A stretch of DNA of 64,000 nucleotides from Saccharomonospora cyanea NA-134 (GCF_000244975.1 NZ_CM001440.1:3828325-3892324), one strand, 5' to 3'; shown: positions 1 to 9,255, counted from the first letter of the stretch. Made by a program: numbers and translations. The notes: generated by a model not told the origin, from the letters alone.

Positions 1-726
1 GACGAGCAGGATCGGCACGGTGGAGCTGTCGACTCCGCTGACCTTCGTGAGGATCGGCTCGAAGTAGCTGAAGGCGGCGAAGGTCGCGCCGATGACGAGG
101 GTGCTGGTGCACAGCGCCAGGAACAGCCTGCGGGAGCGGAAGACACCGAACTGGGAGCCGAGTCGGTCCGCTTCGGACGGAGCGAGTCCGGGAAAACCCG
201 CCACCGTGACGACGGCTGCGAGGGCCGCGAGTCCCGTGACCGCCCAGAACGCGGCCCGCCAGCCGAAGTTCTCACCGACCACCGTGGACATCGGCAGTCC
301 CAGCAACGTGCCGAGCATGAGCCCGTTCATGACGACCGCGACGGCTCGACCACGGACCTCCGGGCGCGTGAGTTGTGCCGCGAGCGAGACGGCGAGCCCG
401 AAGAACGCCTGGGCGGCCATGCCGGTGATCACCCGTGCCACGAACATCACCGCGTAGTTCGGGGCGACGGCGGCGAGGACGTTGCCGATCCCGAACGTGG
501 CGAACAGGGCCAGGAGCGCGGGTTTCGGCGCCCGCCGGCTCAGAACCATGGTCAGCACGGGCCCTCCGAGTGCCATCGCGGCGGCGAAGGCGGTGATGAG
601 GTACCCGGCCTGGGGAACGGACACGCCCAGTCCGGCGGCCACGGGCGACAGCAGTCCCGCGACGGCGAACTCGCTGGTGACCATGGTGAAGATCCCCAGC
701 GACAGGATGTAGACGGCACGAGGCAC
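1..726 (-). CDS. MFS transporter, DHA1-like (partial, C-terminus outside window)
   Basis: The visible 242 residues begin PRAVYILSLGIFTMVTSEF and hold about seven hydrophobic helices, with the small-residue-rich loops typical of drug/H+ antiporter-1 type major facilitator proteins. An RG motif (TRPEVRGRAVAV) sits in a cytoplasmic loop. The GTG start at 726 is chosen because a GGAGG ribosome binding site (732-736) lies five bases upstream and the protein then begins directly with the first membrane helix. The substrate cannot be told; export of a small molecule or sugar derivative is usual for the family. The gene is divergent from nothing obvious and may be controlled by the palindrome at 744-759. 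The 3' end lies beyond base 1. Confidence 0.85.
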   Translation of the reverse strand, partial: MPRAVYILSLGIFTMVTSEFAVAGLLSPVAAGLGVSVPQAGYLITAFAAAMALGGPVLTMVLSRRAPKPALLALFATFGIGNVLAAVAPNYAVMFVARVITGMAAQAFFGLAVSLAAQLTRPEVRGRAVAVVMNGLMLGTLLGLPMSTVVGENFGWRAAFWAVTGLAALAAVVTVAGFPGLAPSEADRLGSQFGVFRSRRLFLALCTSTLVIGATFAAFSYFEPILTKVSGVDSSTVPILLV

Positions 727-743
727 CGCGTCCTCCGAAGTTT

Positions 744-759
744 TGTATTGTCCAGTACA
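744..759. promoter_or_regulatory. imperfect palindrome upstream of the MFS gene, candidate repressor operator
   Basis: TGTATTGTCCAGTACA reads as two 8-base arms that agree at 6 of 8 positions when one is inverted. It lies 8 bases upstream of the ribosome binding site of the MFS gene, where a TetR-type repressor often binds. No regulator gene is visible beside it, so this is inference from position and symmetry. Confidence 0.35.
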
Positions 760-866
760 TAACTACGGTAGCGCAGTGCCTGTGGCGTCACTGGCGACTG
801 TGGGTAACCCGGTGATCCTCCGGCCGATCTTCCGAGCCGTCACCGCTCCCCACGCGGCCGGAACAC

Positions 867-903
867 GACGGGGGAGCCGACCCACCGGGCCGACTCCCCC
901 GTC
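867..903 (-). terminator. stem-loop terminator of nrdJ
   Basis: A 15-base stem (arms starting GACGGGGGAG on both strands, two G-U type mismatches) encloses a short loop just downstream of the nrdJ stop codon. There is no clear T tract, as is common in high-GC actinobacteria. Confidence 0.6.
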
Positions 904-914
904 CGCGGAATCCG

Positions 915-3785
915 TCAGCTGCAGCCGGAGGTGGCGCCGCAGCCCTCACACGCGTAGCACGATCCGGCGGGACGCATCTTCGTGCCGCACGTCATGCACA
1001 GGGGCGCGTCAGCCGCCTTGCCGAGCTGCAACTCGACCAGTTCGGTGGTGGTCTGTGCCTCCCTGGCCGGACGGTCGCCCGCCTTCGCGGGAGCGTCGGC
1101 ACTCGACTGCTCACCACCGGCCTCGACGCTGCTGCGCAGGGCGTCCAGGTCCACGTTCTCCGGCTCAGCGCTGCCGCCGCCGTACTCGGCCTCGACCTGT
1201 GCCGACCGCTCGTCGGCGGTGAAGATGCCGAGCTGCGCACGCTTCTCGTACGGCAGGTAGTCGAGCGCGAGCCTGCGGAACAGGTAGTCCAGCACGCTCG
1301 TGGCCATCCGCACGTCCGGGTCGTCGGTCATGCCCGCCGGCTCGAAGCGCAGGTTCTGGAACTTCTGGACGTAGAACTCGAGCGGGATGCCGTACTGGAG
1401 CCCCACGGAGATCGACATGGAGAACGCGTCCATGACACCGGCCAGGGTGGAACCCTGCTTGCCGAGCTTGACGAAGATCTCACCGAGCCCGTCGTCCGGG
1501 TACGAACCGGCCGTCAGGTAGCCCTCGGCCCCACCCACGGTGAAGGACACCGTCTGGCTCGGGCGCTTCTTCGGCAGGCGCTTGCGCACCGGCCGGTACT
1601 CGACGACCTTGTTCTCCTCGGCCTTGCCCTCCGGCTCGGCCTTGTCCTTCTTGGCCGTCGACAGCGGCTGGCCCACCTTGCAGTTGTCGCGGTAGATCGC
1701 CAGCGCCTTCAGCCCGAGCTTCCAACCCTGGAAGTAGATCTCCTCGACGTCCTCCACGGTCGCCGACTCGGGCATGTTGACCGTCTTGGAGATCGCGCCG
1801 GACAGGAACGGCTGCACGGCCGCCATCATCCGCACGTGACCCATCGGCGCGATCGAACGCTCACCGACGGCGCAGTCGAACACCTCGTAGTGCTCCGGGC
1901 GCAGCCCCGGCGCGTCGACCACGTGGCCGTGCTCGGCGATGTAGTCGACGATCGCCTCGACCTGCTCCTCCTGGTAGCCCAGCGAGCGCAGGGCACGCGG
2001 CACTGCGTTGTTCACGATCTGCATGGACCCGCCGCCGACCAGCTTCTTGAACTTCACCAGCGAGAAGTCCGGCTCGATACCGGTGGTGTCGCAGTCCATC
2101 ATGAAGCCGATGGTGCCGGTGGGGGCGAGCACGCTGGCCTGCGCGTTGCGCCAGCCGCTGTTCATACCGATCTCGATGCCCCGCTCCCACTCCCGCGTCG
2201 CCAGCGCACGCACCGCCGCGTCGTTGTGGTGGTAGGTGCGGACGAGTTCGTTGGCCGCCGCGTGCTTGCGCATCACGCGCTGGTGCGGTTCGGCGTTACG
2301 GGCGTAACCCTCGTACGGACCCACCACACCGGCGAGCTCCGCGGACCGCCGGTACGACACCGCCGTCATCAGCGAGGTGATCGACGCGGCGAGCGCGCGC
2401 CCACCCTCGGAGTCGTACGCGTGGCCCGTCGCCATCAGCAGCGCGCCGAGGTTCGCGTACCCGATGCCGAGCTGGCGGAACTTGCGCGTGGTCTCCGCGA
2501 TCGGCTCGGTGGGGAAGTCGGCGAAGCAGATCGAGATGTCCATCGCCGTGATGACCAGCTCGACGGCCTTGACGAACAACTCCGCGTCGAACGTGCCGTC
2601 CTCGCGCAGGAACTTGAGCAGGTTCAGTGAGGCGAGGTTGCAGCTGGAGTTGTCCAGGTGCATGTACTCGGAGCACGGGTTCGAGGCGGTGATACGTCCC
2701 GACTCGGGGCACGTGTGCCAGTCGTTGATGGTGTCGTCGTACTGCAGCCCCGGGTCGGCGCACTCCCAGGCCGCCTGCGCCATCTTGCGGAACAGGCCCT
2801 TGGCGTCGACCTGCTCGAGAACCTCACCGGTGGTCCGTGACCGGAGACCGAACGCGCCACCGGTCTCCACAGCCTGCATGAACTCGTCGGACACGCGCAC
2901 CGAGTTGTTGGCGTTCTGGTACTGCACCGACGAGATGTCCGCGCCGCCGAGGTCCATGTCGAAACCGGCATCACGGAGCACGCGGATCTTGTGCTCTTCC
3001 TTCGCCTTGGTCTCGATGAACTCCTCGACGTCGGGGTGGTCCACGTCGAGCACGACCATCTTGGCCGCCCGACGGGTCGCGCCGCCCGACTTGATGGTGC
3101 CCGCGGAGGCGTCCGCGCCGCGCATGAACGACACCGGGCCCGACGCCGTGCCACCGGACGACAGCAGCTCCCGCGAGGAGCGGATGCGGGAGAGGTTCAG
3201 GCCCGCGCCCGAACCGCCCTTGAAGATCAGACCCTCTTCCCGGTACCAGTTGAGGATCGAGTCCATGTTGTCGTCGACCGACAGGATGAAGCACGCACTG
3301 ACCTGCTGCTTCGAGCTCGTACCGACGTTGAACCACACCGGCGAGTTGAAGCTGAACACCTGGTGGAGCAGCATCCAGGTCAGCTCGTGCTCGAAGACCT
3401 CGGCGTCGGCGGCACCGGCGAAGTAGCCGTGCTCCAGGCCCGCCTTGACGTAGGTCTTGACGACACGGTCGATGAGCTGCTTGAGGCTGTTCTCGCGCTC
3501 GGGGCTGCCCACCGCGCCGCGGAAGTACTTGCTGGTGACGATGTTCGTCGCGTTGACCGACCAGAACTCCGGGAACTCCACACCGCGCTGCTCGAAGTTC
3601 ACCGTGCCGTCACGCCAGTTGGTCATGACGACGTCGCGCCGCTCCCACCGCACCTCGTCGTAGGGGTGCACGCCCTCGGTGGTGTAGACGCGTTGGATGC
3701 GCAGCCCCTTGCGCGAGCCCGAGCCGCCGCGCTTCTTGCTCGGCTTCGGCGAGGATTCCGCGCCGACCCCCACGGTTTCTGTCAT
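915..3785 (-). CDS. nrdJ: vitamin B12-dependent (class II) ribonucleoside-diphosphate reductase
   Basis: The 956-residue protein reduces ribonucleotides to deoxyribonucleotides using adenosylcobalamin, so it needs neither oxygen nor a second subunit. Family marks include the N-terminal catalytic-barrel stretch, the NPCSEYMHLDNSSCNLAS active-site segment, the LAPTGTIGFMMDCDTTG loop and a C-terminal cysteine-rich tail (CMTCGTKMRPAGSCYACEGC), which in this family shuttles reducing equivalents and binds zinc. The ATG at 3785 is preferred over a GTG at 3794 because GGGAG sits eight bases before it. The gene follows nrdR by 54 bases, so the two probably form one NrdR-controlled operon. Length and motifs are normal for actinobacterial NrdJ. 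Confidence 0.97.
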   Translation of the reverse strand: MTETVGVGAESSPKPSKKRGGSGSRKGLRIQRVYTTEGVHPYDEVRWERRDVVMTNWRDGTVNFEQRGVEFPEFWSVNATNIVTSKYFRGAVGSPERENSLKQLIDRVVKTYVKAGLEHGYFAGAADAEVFEHELTWMLLHQVFSFNSPVWFNVGTSSKQQVSACFILSVDDNMDSILNWYREEGLIFKGGSGAGLNLSRIRSSRELLSSGGTASGPVSFMRGADASAGTIKSGGATRRAAKMVVLDVDHPDVEEFIETKAKEEHKIRVLRDAGFDMDLGGADISSVQYQNANNSVRVSDEFMQAVETGGAFGLRSRTTGEVLEQVDAKGLFRKMAQAAWECADPGLQYDDTINDWHTCPESGRITASNPCSEYMHLDNSSCNLASLNLLKFLREDGTFDAELFVKAVELVITAMDISICFADFPTEPIAETTRKFRQLGIGYANLGALLMATGHAYDSEGGRALAASITSLMTAVSYRRSAELAGVVGPYEGYARNAEPHQRVMRKHAAANELVRTYHHNDAAVRALATREWERGIEIGMNSGWRNAQASVLAPTGTIGFMMDCDTTGIEPDFSLVKFKKLVGGGSMQIVNNAVPRALRSLGYQEEQVEAIVDYIAEHGHVVDAPGLRPEHYEVFDCAVGERSIAPMGHVRMMAAVQPFLSGAISKTVNMPESATVEDVEEIYFQGWKLGLKALAIYRDNCKVGQPLSTAKKDKAEPEGKAEENKVVEYRPVRKRLPKKRPSQTVSFTVGGAEGYLTAGSYPDDGLGEIFVKLGKQGSTLAGVMDAFSMSISVGLQYGIPLEFYVQKFQNLRFEPAGMTDDPDVRMATSVLDYLFRRLALDYLPYEKRAQLGIFTADERSAQVEAEYGGGSAEPENVDLDALRSSVEAGGEQSSADAPAKAGDRPAREAQTTTELVELQLGKAADAPLCMTCGTKMRPAGSCYACEGCGATSGCS

Positions 3786-3839
3786 GACTCCCACTCCCGC
3801 GTTAGAAACTGGCGGCGACGTGACCCGTCGTCCGCGTCC

Positions 3840-4319
3840 TCACTCGCTGTGGTCCTGCTGGGCCGAGGACTCGGCGATCGCCTCACGCAGGTTCTTGATC
3901 TCGGCTTCGAAGTCCTCGATCGACGAGAAGGACCGGTAGACGCTCGCGAACCTCAGGTACGCGACGGTGTCGAGTTCCCTGAGTGGGCCCAGAATGGCGA
4001 GACCCACCTCGTGGCTCGGAATCTCCGCGACCCCAGCCGCCCTGATCGAGTCCTCGACCTTCTGAGCGAGCTGTTTCAGAGCGTCGTCGTCGACAGGACG
4101 GCCCTGACAGGCCCGCCGCACTCCCCGAACCACCTTGTCCCGGCTGAACTGCTCGGTCACTCCCGACCGCTTGACGACGGCGAGCACCATCGTCTCCGAC
4201 GTGGTGAACCGGCGGCCGCAGGCCGAGCACGACCGACGCCGTCGGATCGCCTGGCCCTCGTCCACCTCACGGGAATCGACGACCCGGGAGTCCGCGTGCC
4301 GACAGAACGGACACCGCAC
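3840..4319 (-). CDS. nrdR: transcriptional repressor NrdR
   Basis: This 159-residue protein has the NrdR layout: an N-terminal zinc ribbon (CPFC and CSAC cysteine pairs around residues 3-34) and a central ATP-cone that senses ATP/dATP. It represses ribonucleotide reductase genes when dATP is high. The GTG start at 4319 is chosen because the family begins MxCPFC and GGGAGG lies nine bases upstream; longer extensions would add unrelated sequence. Its target nrdJ lies directly downstream. Two NrdR-box-like sites (4455-4464 and 4487-4496) lie 130-180 bases upstream and suggest autoregulation. Confidence 0.95.
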   Translation of the reverse strand: MRCPFCRHADSRVVDSREVDEGQAIRRRRSCSACGRRFTTSETMVLAVVKRSGVTEQFSRDKVVRGVRRACQGRPVDDDALKQLAQKVEDSIRAAGVAEIPSHEVGLAILGPLRELDTVAYLRFASVYRSFSSIEDFEAEIKNLREAIAESSAQQDHSE

Positions 4320-4454
4320 AGTCGAACACCTCCCGAAACATCCCCTGCACAGCAGGAACGCCACCGACAACGCACTCCACGGCGTACCGCGCGTGAGTGT
4401 CGTCCACGCCACGACCGGACACCACCGACAGTGAACGTAGAACCGATCCTACCC

Positions 4455-4496
4455 CAACTTGTGGACCAATTACAGCGATGTAACTACTAGATGTAG
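4455..4496 (-). promoter_or_regulatory. tandem NrdR-box-like sites upstream of nrdR-nrdJ
   Basis: The core CTAGATGTAG at 4487-4496 fits the known NrdR core CWATATATWG at eight of ten positions. A weaker copy, CAACTTGTGG, lies at 4455-4464, 32 bases away, which is three DNA turns. Paired boxes about three turns apart are the usual NrdR arrangement. The upstream box is convincing and the second is degenerate. Confidence 0.55.
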
Positions 4497-4635
4497 GGGT
4501 CGACCATAAGACGCGGCCCGGTCCACCGCAACCGCGACCCCCTCCCTCACCGGAGTGAGATCCGACCTAGGATGCCGCGCCCCGACACGCGCCCGGCGAG
4601 CCACCCCGCGGCCGCTCGAACGCGGCCCGGACAGC

Positions 4636-4941
4636 CTACGGTGCGCTCGGAACGGCCGCGCCGGGGCCGGGCCCCACGACCGCCGGGTCCGTGGCGACGA
4701 GTCCGAGGCCCACGACCGCCGCCGCCACCACGAGCGCCACCACCGCGAGCCACGGCCAGTGGGCACCACCGCAACGCCGTCCCCTCCTCGTGGGATCACC
4801 GCGCATGCCCCCACCACGCCGCAACCCCGGAGCAACCGGAGACCGCGTCGGAGGGCGACGCGCGCAGCGTCCACCGCCCGCGGCCGGCGGGCGGGCCGGA
4901 GCCACCCGGACCACATCTGAGCGCTTCGTCACCACGACCAT
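4636..4941 (-). CDS. small single-pass membrane protein divergent from lexA
   Basis: The 101-residue protein has a basic, Pro/Arg-rich N-terminal half, one clear membrane segment (WPWLAVVALVVAAAVVGLGL) and a short Pro/Gly tail. A GAGG site lies eight bases before the ATG at 4941. In mycobacteria the gene divergent from lexA (Rv2719c) encodes a LysM-type cell wall protein induced by DNA damage. Position, N-terminal character and membrane segment agree with that gene, but no LysM domain follows. It may be a shortened or degenerate form. An SOS-like box at 5013-5028 lies 72 bases upstream. The 320 bases between this gene's stop and the nrdR start hold only the nrdR promoter region. Confidence 0.5.
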   Translation of the reverse strand: MVVVTKRSDVVRVAPARPPAAGGGRCARRPPTRSPVAPGLRRGGGMRGDPTRRGRRCGGAHWPWLAVVALVVAAAVVGLGLVATDPAVVGPGPGAAVPSAP

Positions 4942-5012
4942 GCCGGCCACCTCTTCCGCTCGACCGTCCACCCCGCGCCGTGGACCCACCACGCGGGCGA
5001 GCGCATACCGCC

Positions 5013-5028
5013 TCGAACACCCGTGCGA
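5013..5028. promoter_or_regulatory. LexA (SOS) box, proximal to the divergent membrane gene
   Basis: TCGAACACCCGTGCGA differs from the actinobacterial SOS consensus TCGAAC-N4-GTTCGA at one position. It lies between the two divergent genes, 64 bases from the second box. Confidence 0.6.
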
Positions 5029-5076
5029 ACATGTACCACCAAGACGCGCGAAGATCGAGCACCCAAGGCGTGTTGC

Positions 5077-5092
5077 TCGAACAAACGTTTGA
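5077..5092. promoter_or_regulatory. LexA (SOS) box upstream of lexA
   Basis: TCGAACAAACGTTTGA matches the SOS consensus except for one base. It sits 88 bases upstream of the lexA start and fits the autoregulation expected for LexA. Confidence 0.85.
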
Positions 5093-5179
5093 AATCCCCG
5101 ACGAAGCGGACTAGCGTCGCAACCGGATGTACGAAAAGCCCCACATCAGGTCGGGCTTACGACTGGGAGGCAAATCGCG

Positions 5180-5899
5180 GTGGCACGCAAGACAACGGGC
5201 AACGACGTGAGCGGCGGCGAGGTCCCCGACCTTCCGCGCACGGTCGAGAACCCGGACGAAAGCCTGACACCGCGCCAACGGAAAGTCCTCGAGGTGATCA
5301 GGACCTGGGTGGACAAGTACGGATACCCGCCGAGTGTCCGGGAAATCGGGGAGGCTGTCGGACTCACGTCCACCTCATCTGTTTCCCACCAATTGAAGGC
5401 GCTCCAGCGCAAGGGTTACCTACGGCGCGACGCCAATCGCCCGCGCGCGGTGGGAATGCTGACGATCGGCCGCGAGCGGTCGGCCGCGTCGTCGGGCTCA
5501 CAGACCGAGGACCCGGTCCGCGAGCCCGCTCTCGTCCCGCTGGTGGGCCGTATCGCCGCGGGCGGGCCGGTACTCGCCGAGGAAGCGATCGAGGACGTCT
5601 TCCCGCTGCCGAAGGACATCGTCGGCGAGGGTGAGGTCTTCCTGCTCAGCGTCACCGGCGACTCGATGATCGGCGCGGCCATCACCGACGGCGACTGGGT
5701 CGTGGTGCGGCAACAGCCCACCGCCGAGAACGGCGACATCGTGGCAGCGATGATCGATGGTGAGGCCACGGTGAAAACGTTCAAGCGCAAGGACGACGGG
5801 CACGTCTGGCTGATGCCGCACAACGAGGCGTACGAACCGATTTCCGGTGACGACGCCACGATTCTCGGAAAGGTCGTCGCGGTCCTACGGCGACTGTGA
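5180..5899 (+). CDS. lexA: LexA, SOS-response transcriptional repressor
   Basis: The 239-residue repressor binds SOS boxes and cleaves itself when stimulated by RecA filaments. A winged-helix N-terminal domain (residues about 30-95, [20 protein letters not shown]) precedes the S24 peptidase domain. The self-cleavage site is Ala127-Gly128, and the catalytic dyad is Ser162 (GDSMIG) and Lys199 (TVKTFK). The GTG at 5180 follows GGGAGG by nine bases. Compared with E. coli LexA it has the extended N-terminus common in actinobacteria. Candidate targets inside this window are lexA itself, the divergent membrane gene, recA (box at 30703-30718) and the HEPN gene (box at 40820-40835). Confidence 0.97.
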   Translation: MARKTTGNDVSGGEVPDLPRTVENPDESLTPRQRKVLEVIRTWVDKYGYPPSVREIGEAVGLTSTSSVSHQLKALQRKGYLRRDANRPRAVGMLTIGRERSAASSGSQTEDPVREPALVPLVGRIAAGGPVLAEEAIEDVFPLPKDIVGEGEVFLLSVTGDSMIGAAITDGDWVVVRQQPTAENGDIVAAMIDGEATVKTFKRKDDGHVWLMPHNEAYEPISGDDATILGKVVAVLRRL

Positions 5900-6016
5900 A
5901 GGGGAGTCCGGCGATAACGGCGTGAACACCGGCGTACTCCTCACCGAGGAAAGACGGGCGGGTGTTCCGTGCGCCGTTTCCAACCCTTCCCTCGGTTCGG
6001 TCAGGCACGCGCCGCC

Positions 6017-7048
6017 CTACCGACGGCGGCGGCTGCCCCAGGCCACGAGCACAGCGGCGAGGACCGCGGCGACGGCGAGGGCAGGAGCCAGGCCGAGACC
6101 GGATTCCCGGTCGACCGGCTCCTCCGGTGCACTCGCCGCGCGATCCTTCGGTTCGGCCCTGCCGTCAGGTTGGGCGCCCACCAGCGAAACGGCGTCCCGA
6201 ACGGCTCGCAGCGGCTCGCCACGGCCCTCGCTGGCGGACAGAAGCGTGCCGTCGGGGGTGAAGGCGATGGCCTCACCCTGTGCTTCGCCGGGCAGGGGAA
6301 CGCGTACCGGGTCACGGGTGAACGCCGCCGCGACGTCCCCGTCGACCACCGGGTAGAGGTAGGCGTCCGTGTACGTGCGCAGGGCTACCACGCTACCGTC
6401 CGCCGACAGCGCGGCTCCCGTGACGAGCACGGTGCCCACGGCCCCGAGCGGACCTCCCTGCGTCCCGGTCGGCCGCAACGACACCGTACCGACCTCTTCG
6501 AGCGGGGTCGGCCCAGGACTGACGAGCGGCTCGGCCGGACGGTAGACGCGGGCGGAACCGACGACGTTCTTCGTGATGATGTACGGCGTGCCCGCGTGGT
6601 CCACCACGAGCGCCTCGGCGTCCTGGGGACCGTCCGGATACGTGAGGCGATACAGCACGGAGGTGCCGTCCCGCGACAGGGCGTGCACGGCCGCCGTCTC
6701 GCGTCGGCCACGGTTGTCCCCGGTGTCGCCGAGCCACAGGGTCCCGCCGGGGCCGAGTGCGAGGTCCTCGACGTCGTACGGATCCGTCGGAGCCGTCAGC
6801 ACCTCTCGCACCCGGCAGGCGTCGTCCAGAACGGCGACCTCGACCTGTGTGCCGCCGTCACTCACGGCGTACACGTGGTCGGTGTCGGCGGCGAGCCCGG
6901 ACAGCTCCTCGAGCCGAGGATCGTCGACCGAGCACACCACCTCGGGCGCGGCCACCGGGACGTCCTCGACCTGTCCGACGGGCGTGCCTGCGGACAGTGT
7001 CACTGTCACGAGTGCCGCCGTCACCACGACCAGGCCGAGTCGTCTCAC
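6017..7048 (-). CDS. secreted, C-terminally membrane-anchored beta-propeller-like protein
   Basis: The 343-residue protein starts with a signal peptide (residues 1-21). It continues as repeated short strands with D-G and W-L-G-D-T-G-D-N motifs, suggesting a beta-propeller, and ends in an Ala-rich membrane helix followed by GSRRRR. This layout places the main domain outside the membrane. The gene lies 15 bases after hflX and is probably cotranscribed with it. A conserved membrane protein occupies the same place beside hflX in mycobacteria (the Rv2721c region), which I know from gene order only. No catalytic motif is evident. The GTG start lacks a clear ribosome binding site, so translation may be coupled to hflX. 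Confidence 0.75.
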   Translation of the reverse strand: MRRLGLVVVTAALVTVTLSAGTPVGQVEDVPVAAPEVVCSVDDPRLEELSGLAADTDHVYAVSDGGTQVEVAVLDDACRVREVLTAPTDPYDVEDLALGPGGTLWLGDTGDNRGRRETAAVHALSRDGTSVLYRLTYPDGPQDAEALVVDHAGTPYIITKNVVGSARVYRPAEPLVSPGPTPLEEVGTVSLRPTGTQGGPLGAVGTVLVTGAALSADGSVVALRTYTDAYLYPVVDGDVAAAFTRDPVRVPLPGEAQGEAIAFTPDGTLLSASEGRGEPLRAVRDAVSLVGAQPDGRAEPKDRAASAPEEPVDRESGLGLAPALAVAAVLAAVLVAWGSRRRR

Positions 7049-7063
7049 TCCGCTACGTTAGCG

Positions 7064-8512
7064 TCACACGCGTGAGCCGTTCGTGACGTAGTCCGAAAGA
7101 GCAGCCGCGAGCTCCGGATACACCTTCGCCTTCAGCAGCGTTCCCTCGGGCCTGTGCTCCTCGGCCAGCACCTCGCCGTCCGCGTGTGCTCGCGCGACGA
7201 GCTCACCGTGCGTGTAGGGCACGAGGACCTCCACGAACGTCTCCGGCCGGGGCAGGCGCGCGGCGATCTCGGACACCAACGTGTCGAGTCCCTGCTCGCT
7301 GTGTGCCGAGACGATCACGGCGTCGGGCAGCAGGTTACGCAGCCGCGCGAGGGTCACCTCGTCGGCGACGTCGGCCTTGTTGACGACCACCAGCTCCGGA
7401 GGCAGCGGCTCCGACCGCTTCTCGGCGATCTCGCCGAGGACCTCGCGCACCGCGGTGACCTGGTCCTCGGGTGCGGGTGCCGCACCGTCGACCACGTGCA
7501 GCAGCAGGTCGGCGTCCGCCGCCTCGTCGAGCGTCGAACGGAACGCGTCCACCAACTGGTGGGGCAGGTGCCGCACGAATCCGACGGTGTCGGTGAGCGT
7601 GTACTCGAGCCCGTCGTGCGTCACGGCCCGCCGCGTGGTGGGGTCGAGCGTGGCGAACAGCGCGTCCTCCACGAGCACGCCCGCACCCGTGATGGCGTTG
7701 AGCAGGCTGGACTTGCCCGCGTTGGTGTAGCCGACGAGTGCGACGCTGGGCACCTCGTTGGCCACCCGGCGTCCCCGCTTGGTGGCCCGGATGGTGTCCA
7801 TCGCGGCGATGTCCTTGCGCAGCTTCGCGATGCGCTTGTTGATGCGCCTGCGGTCGGTTTCCAGCTTCGTCTCACCGGGACCACGCAGACCCACACCACC
7901 GTTGGCACCACCGGCACGACCACCGGCCTGCCGCGACAGCGACTGACCCCAACCGCGCAGTCGCGGGATGAGGTACTGCAACTGCGCGAGTTCGACCTGC
8001 GCCTTGCCTTCACGCGAACGTGCGTGCTGGGCGAAGATGTCGAGGATCAGCGCCGTGCGGTCGATGACCTTCACCCGCAGCTTCTCCTCGAGCTGCCGCA
8101 ACTGGCCGGGTGAGAGCTCACCGTCGCAGATCACCGTGTCGGCACCGGTCGAGACGACGATGTCGGCGAGTTCCCTCACCTTGCCCGACCCGATGTAGGT
8201 GGCGGGGTCCGGCCGCGAGCGACGCTGGACGACCCCTTCGAGCACCTCGGAGCCCGCTGTCTCGGCCAGGCGCGCGAGTTCGGCGAGGGATTCCTCGGAC
8301 TGTTCCGCCGTTCCCTCGGTCCACACGCCGACGAGCACGACCCGTTCCAGCCGCAGCTGCCGGTATTCGACCTCGGTGATGTCGGCGAGTTCGGTGGACA
8401 GCCCCGCGACCCTGCGCAGGGACGCGCGGTCGGAGAGTTCCAGTTCCCCCTGCGACAGCTCGACGTCGGCGAGCTGGTCGTCGGGAACGACGTTGTGTGT
8501 CAGTTCTGTCAT
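7064..8512 (-). CDS. hflX: ribosome-associated GTPase HflX
   Basis: The 482-residue protein carries the HflX N-terminal domain with its Gly-rich linker ([19 protein letters not shown]) and then a GTPase domain with G1 [10 protein letters not shown]3 DTVGF and G4 NKAD. HflX rescues and splits stalled ribosomes, notably under stress. The ATG at 8512 follows AGGGAG closely. Position near miaA and dapF is the usual actinobacterial arrangement, although here the ArsR/MFS pair is placed between hflX and dapF. Confidence 0.96.
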   Translation of the reverse strand: MTELTHNVVPDDQLADVELSQGELELSDRASLRRVAGLSTELADITEVEYRQLRLERVVLVGVWTEGTAEQSEESLAELARLAETAGSEVLEGVVQRRSRPDPATYIGSGKVRELADIVVSTGADTVICDGELSPGQLRQLEEKLRVKVIDRTALILDIFAQHARSREGKAQVELAQLQYLIPRLRGWGQSLSRQAGGRAGGANGGVGLRGPGETKLETDRRRINKRIAKLRKDIAAMDTIRATKRGRRVANEVPSVALVGYTNAGKSSLLNAITGAGVLVEDALFATLDPTTRRAVTHDGLEYTLTDTVGFVRHLPHQLVDAFRSTLDEAADADLLLHVVDGAAPAPEDQVTAVREVLGEIAEKRSEPLPPELVVVNKADVADEVTLARLRNLLPDAVIVSAHSEQGLDTLVSEIAARLPRPETFVEVLVPYTHGELVARAHADGEVLAEEHRPEGTLLKAKVYPELAAALSDYVTNGSRV

Positions 8513-8555
8513 CGTCTCCCTATCGTCCCACGGTCCGTGGGAAAGAACGAGCCAA

Positions 8556-8625
8556 TTAGCTGCTCGGATACAGCGTCACGGACACGGCGGCGCGGTCGTG
8601 TCCGAGGCCGAGCGCCGGGACAGCT
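8556..8625 (-). pseudogene. remnant of the 3' end of an ArsR-type regulator gene
   Basis: About 44 bases from 8556 closely match the last codons of the regulator gene at 9256-9756, with only about seven differences, and both end just after LYPxS. Read on the minus strand it gives [13 protein letters not shown] against DRTAVYVALYPGS. Upstream the similarity fades within tens of bases and no helix-turn-helix is found. It looks like a decayed partial duplicate left beside hflX. The rest of 8513-8810 holds nothing else recognisable. Confidence 0.55.
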
Positions 8626-8810
8626 CCGTCTCTCGGATGCCGCCGGAGAGATCTCACTTCGAGCGGGTTCACGAAGTGGTCACGGCCGAGCCGCCCGGTC
8701 GGCTCATCGGTGAGAGCTGTCACAGGAATCAACCAGACGAGCAGCGGACGTATTCCATCGCGGCGAGGAGGCCGGGTTGACCGCCGCACCCGTCCGGGTA
8801 GTTACCGGGC

Positions 8811-9029
8811 ATGGACGACAAGCGACGCGACCCTCAACAGGAGTACGTCGAGCACCTCGCCGAACAGGAGGCCGGGCGCACCGCGCCGGTGGAGAACGAG
8901 AACGCCTCCTACGGCGACCAGCCCGCCCAACCCGGACGTGCGGCGGTGTCGGACCGGCGGGAGAAGGCCAGTTCCACGGGCTCGGTGCAGCAGAGCGACT
9001 TCCCCGTCGACGACGACAAGCACCGCTGA
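8811..9029 (+). CDS. small hydrophilic protein of unknown function
   Basis: The predicted 72-residue protein is highly charged (many D, E, K, R), lacks hydrophobic segments and looks intrinsically disordered. Its codons carry the strong third-position G/C bias of its neighbours, which supports real coding. The ribosome binding site is weak (GGG about 12 bases upstream). It sits alone between the regulator remnant and the ArsR gene. I do not recognise a family. Confidence 0.55.
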   Translation: MDDKRRDPQQEYVEHLAEQEAGRTAPVENENASYGDQPAQPGRAAVSDRREKASSTGSVQQSDFPVDDDKHR

Positions 9030-9255
9030 CTCCCAGCACCGTCCGGGTACCGAACCGAGCCAGCCCGCCAGTCTGATCGGCGCCCTCGCCACCCGACGGC
9101 TCCGACGCCCGCACGACCGACGACCGCCCAGGGGTGCCGGCCACGCGGAGCCCGATGTCCCCGAGCTGCCCGCCACGACCTGGGCGCTGCCCTCGGCCCT
9201 GCCCGCTGCGCTCACGTCCGACACGCGCGCCCGGAGAGAGGACCGCGCTCACCTG

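Noticed and set aside
4572-5114. Plus-strand frames between nrdR and lexA
   Set aside because: They are rich in Pro, Arg and Thr, match no family, and overlap both the divergent membrane gene and the SOS boxes.
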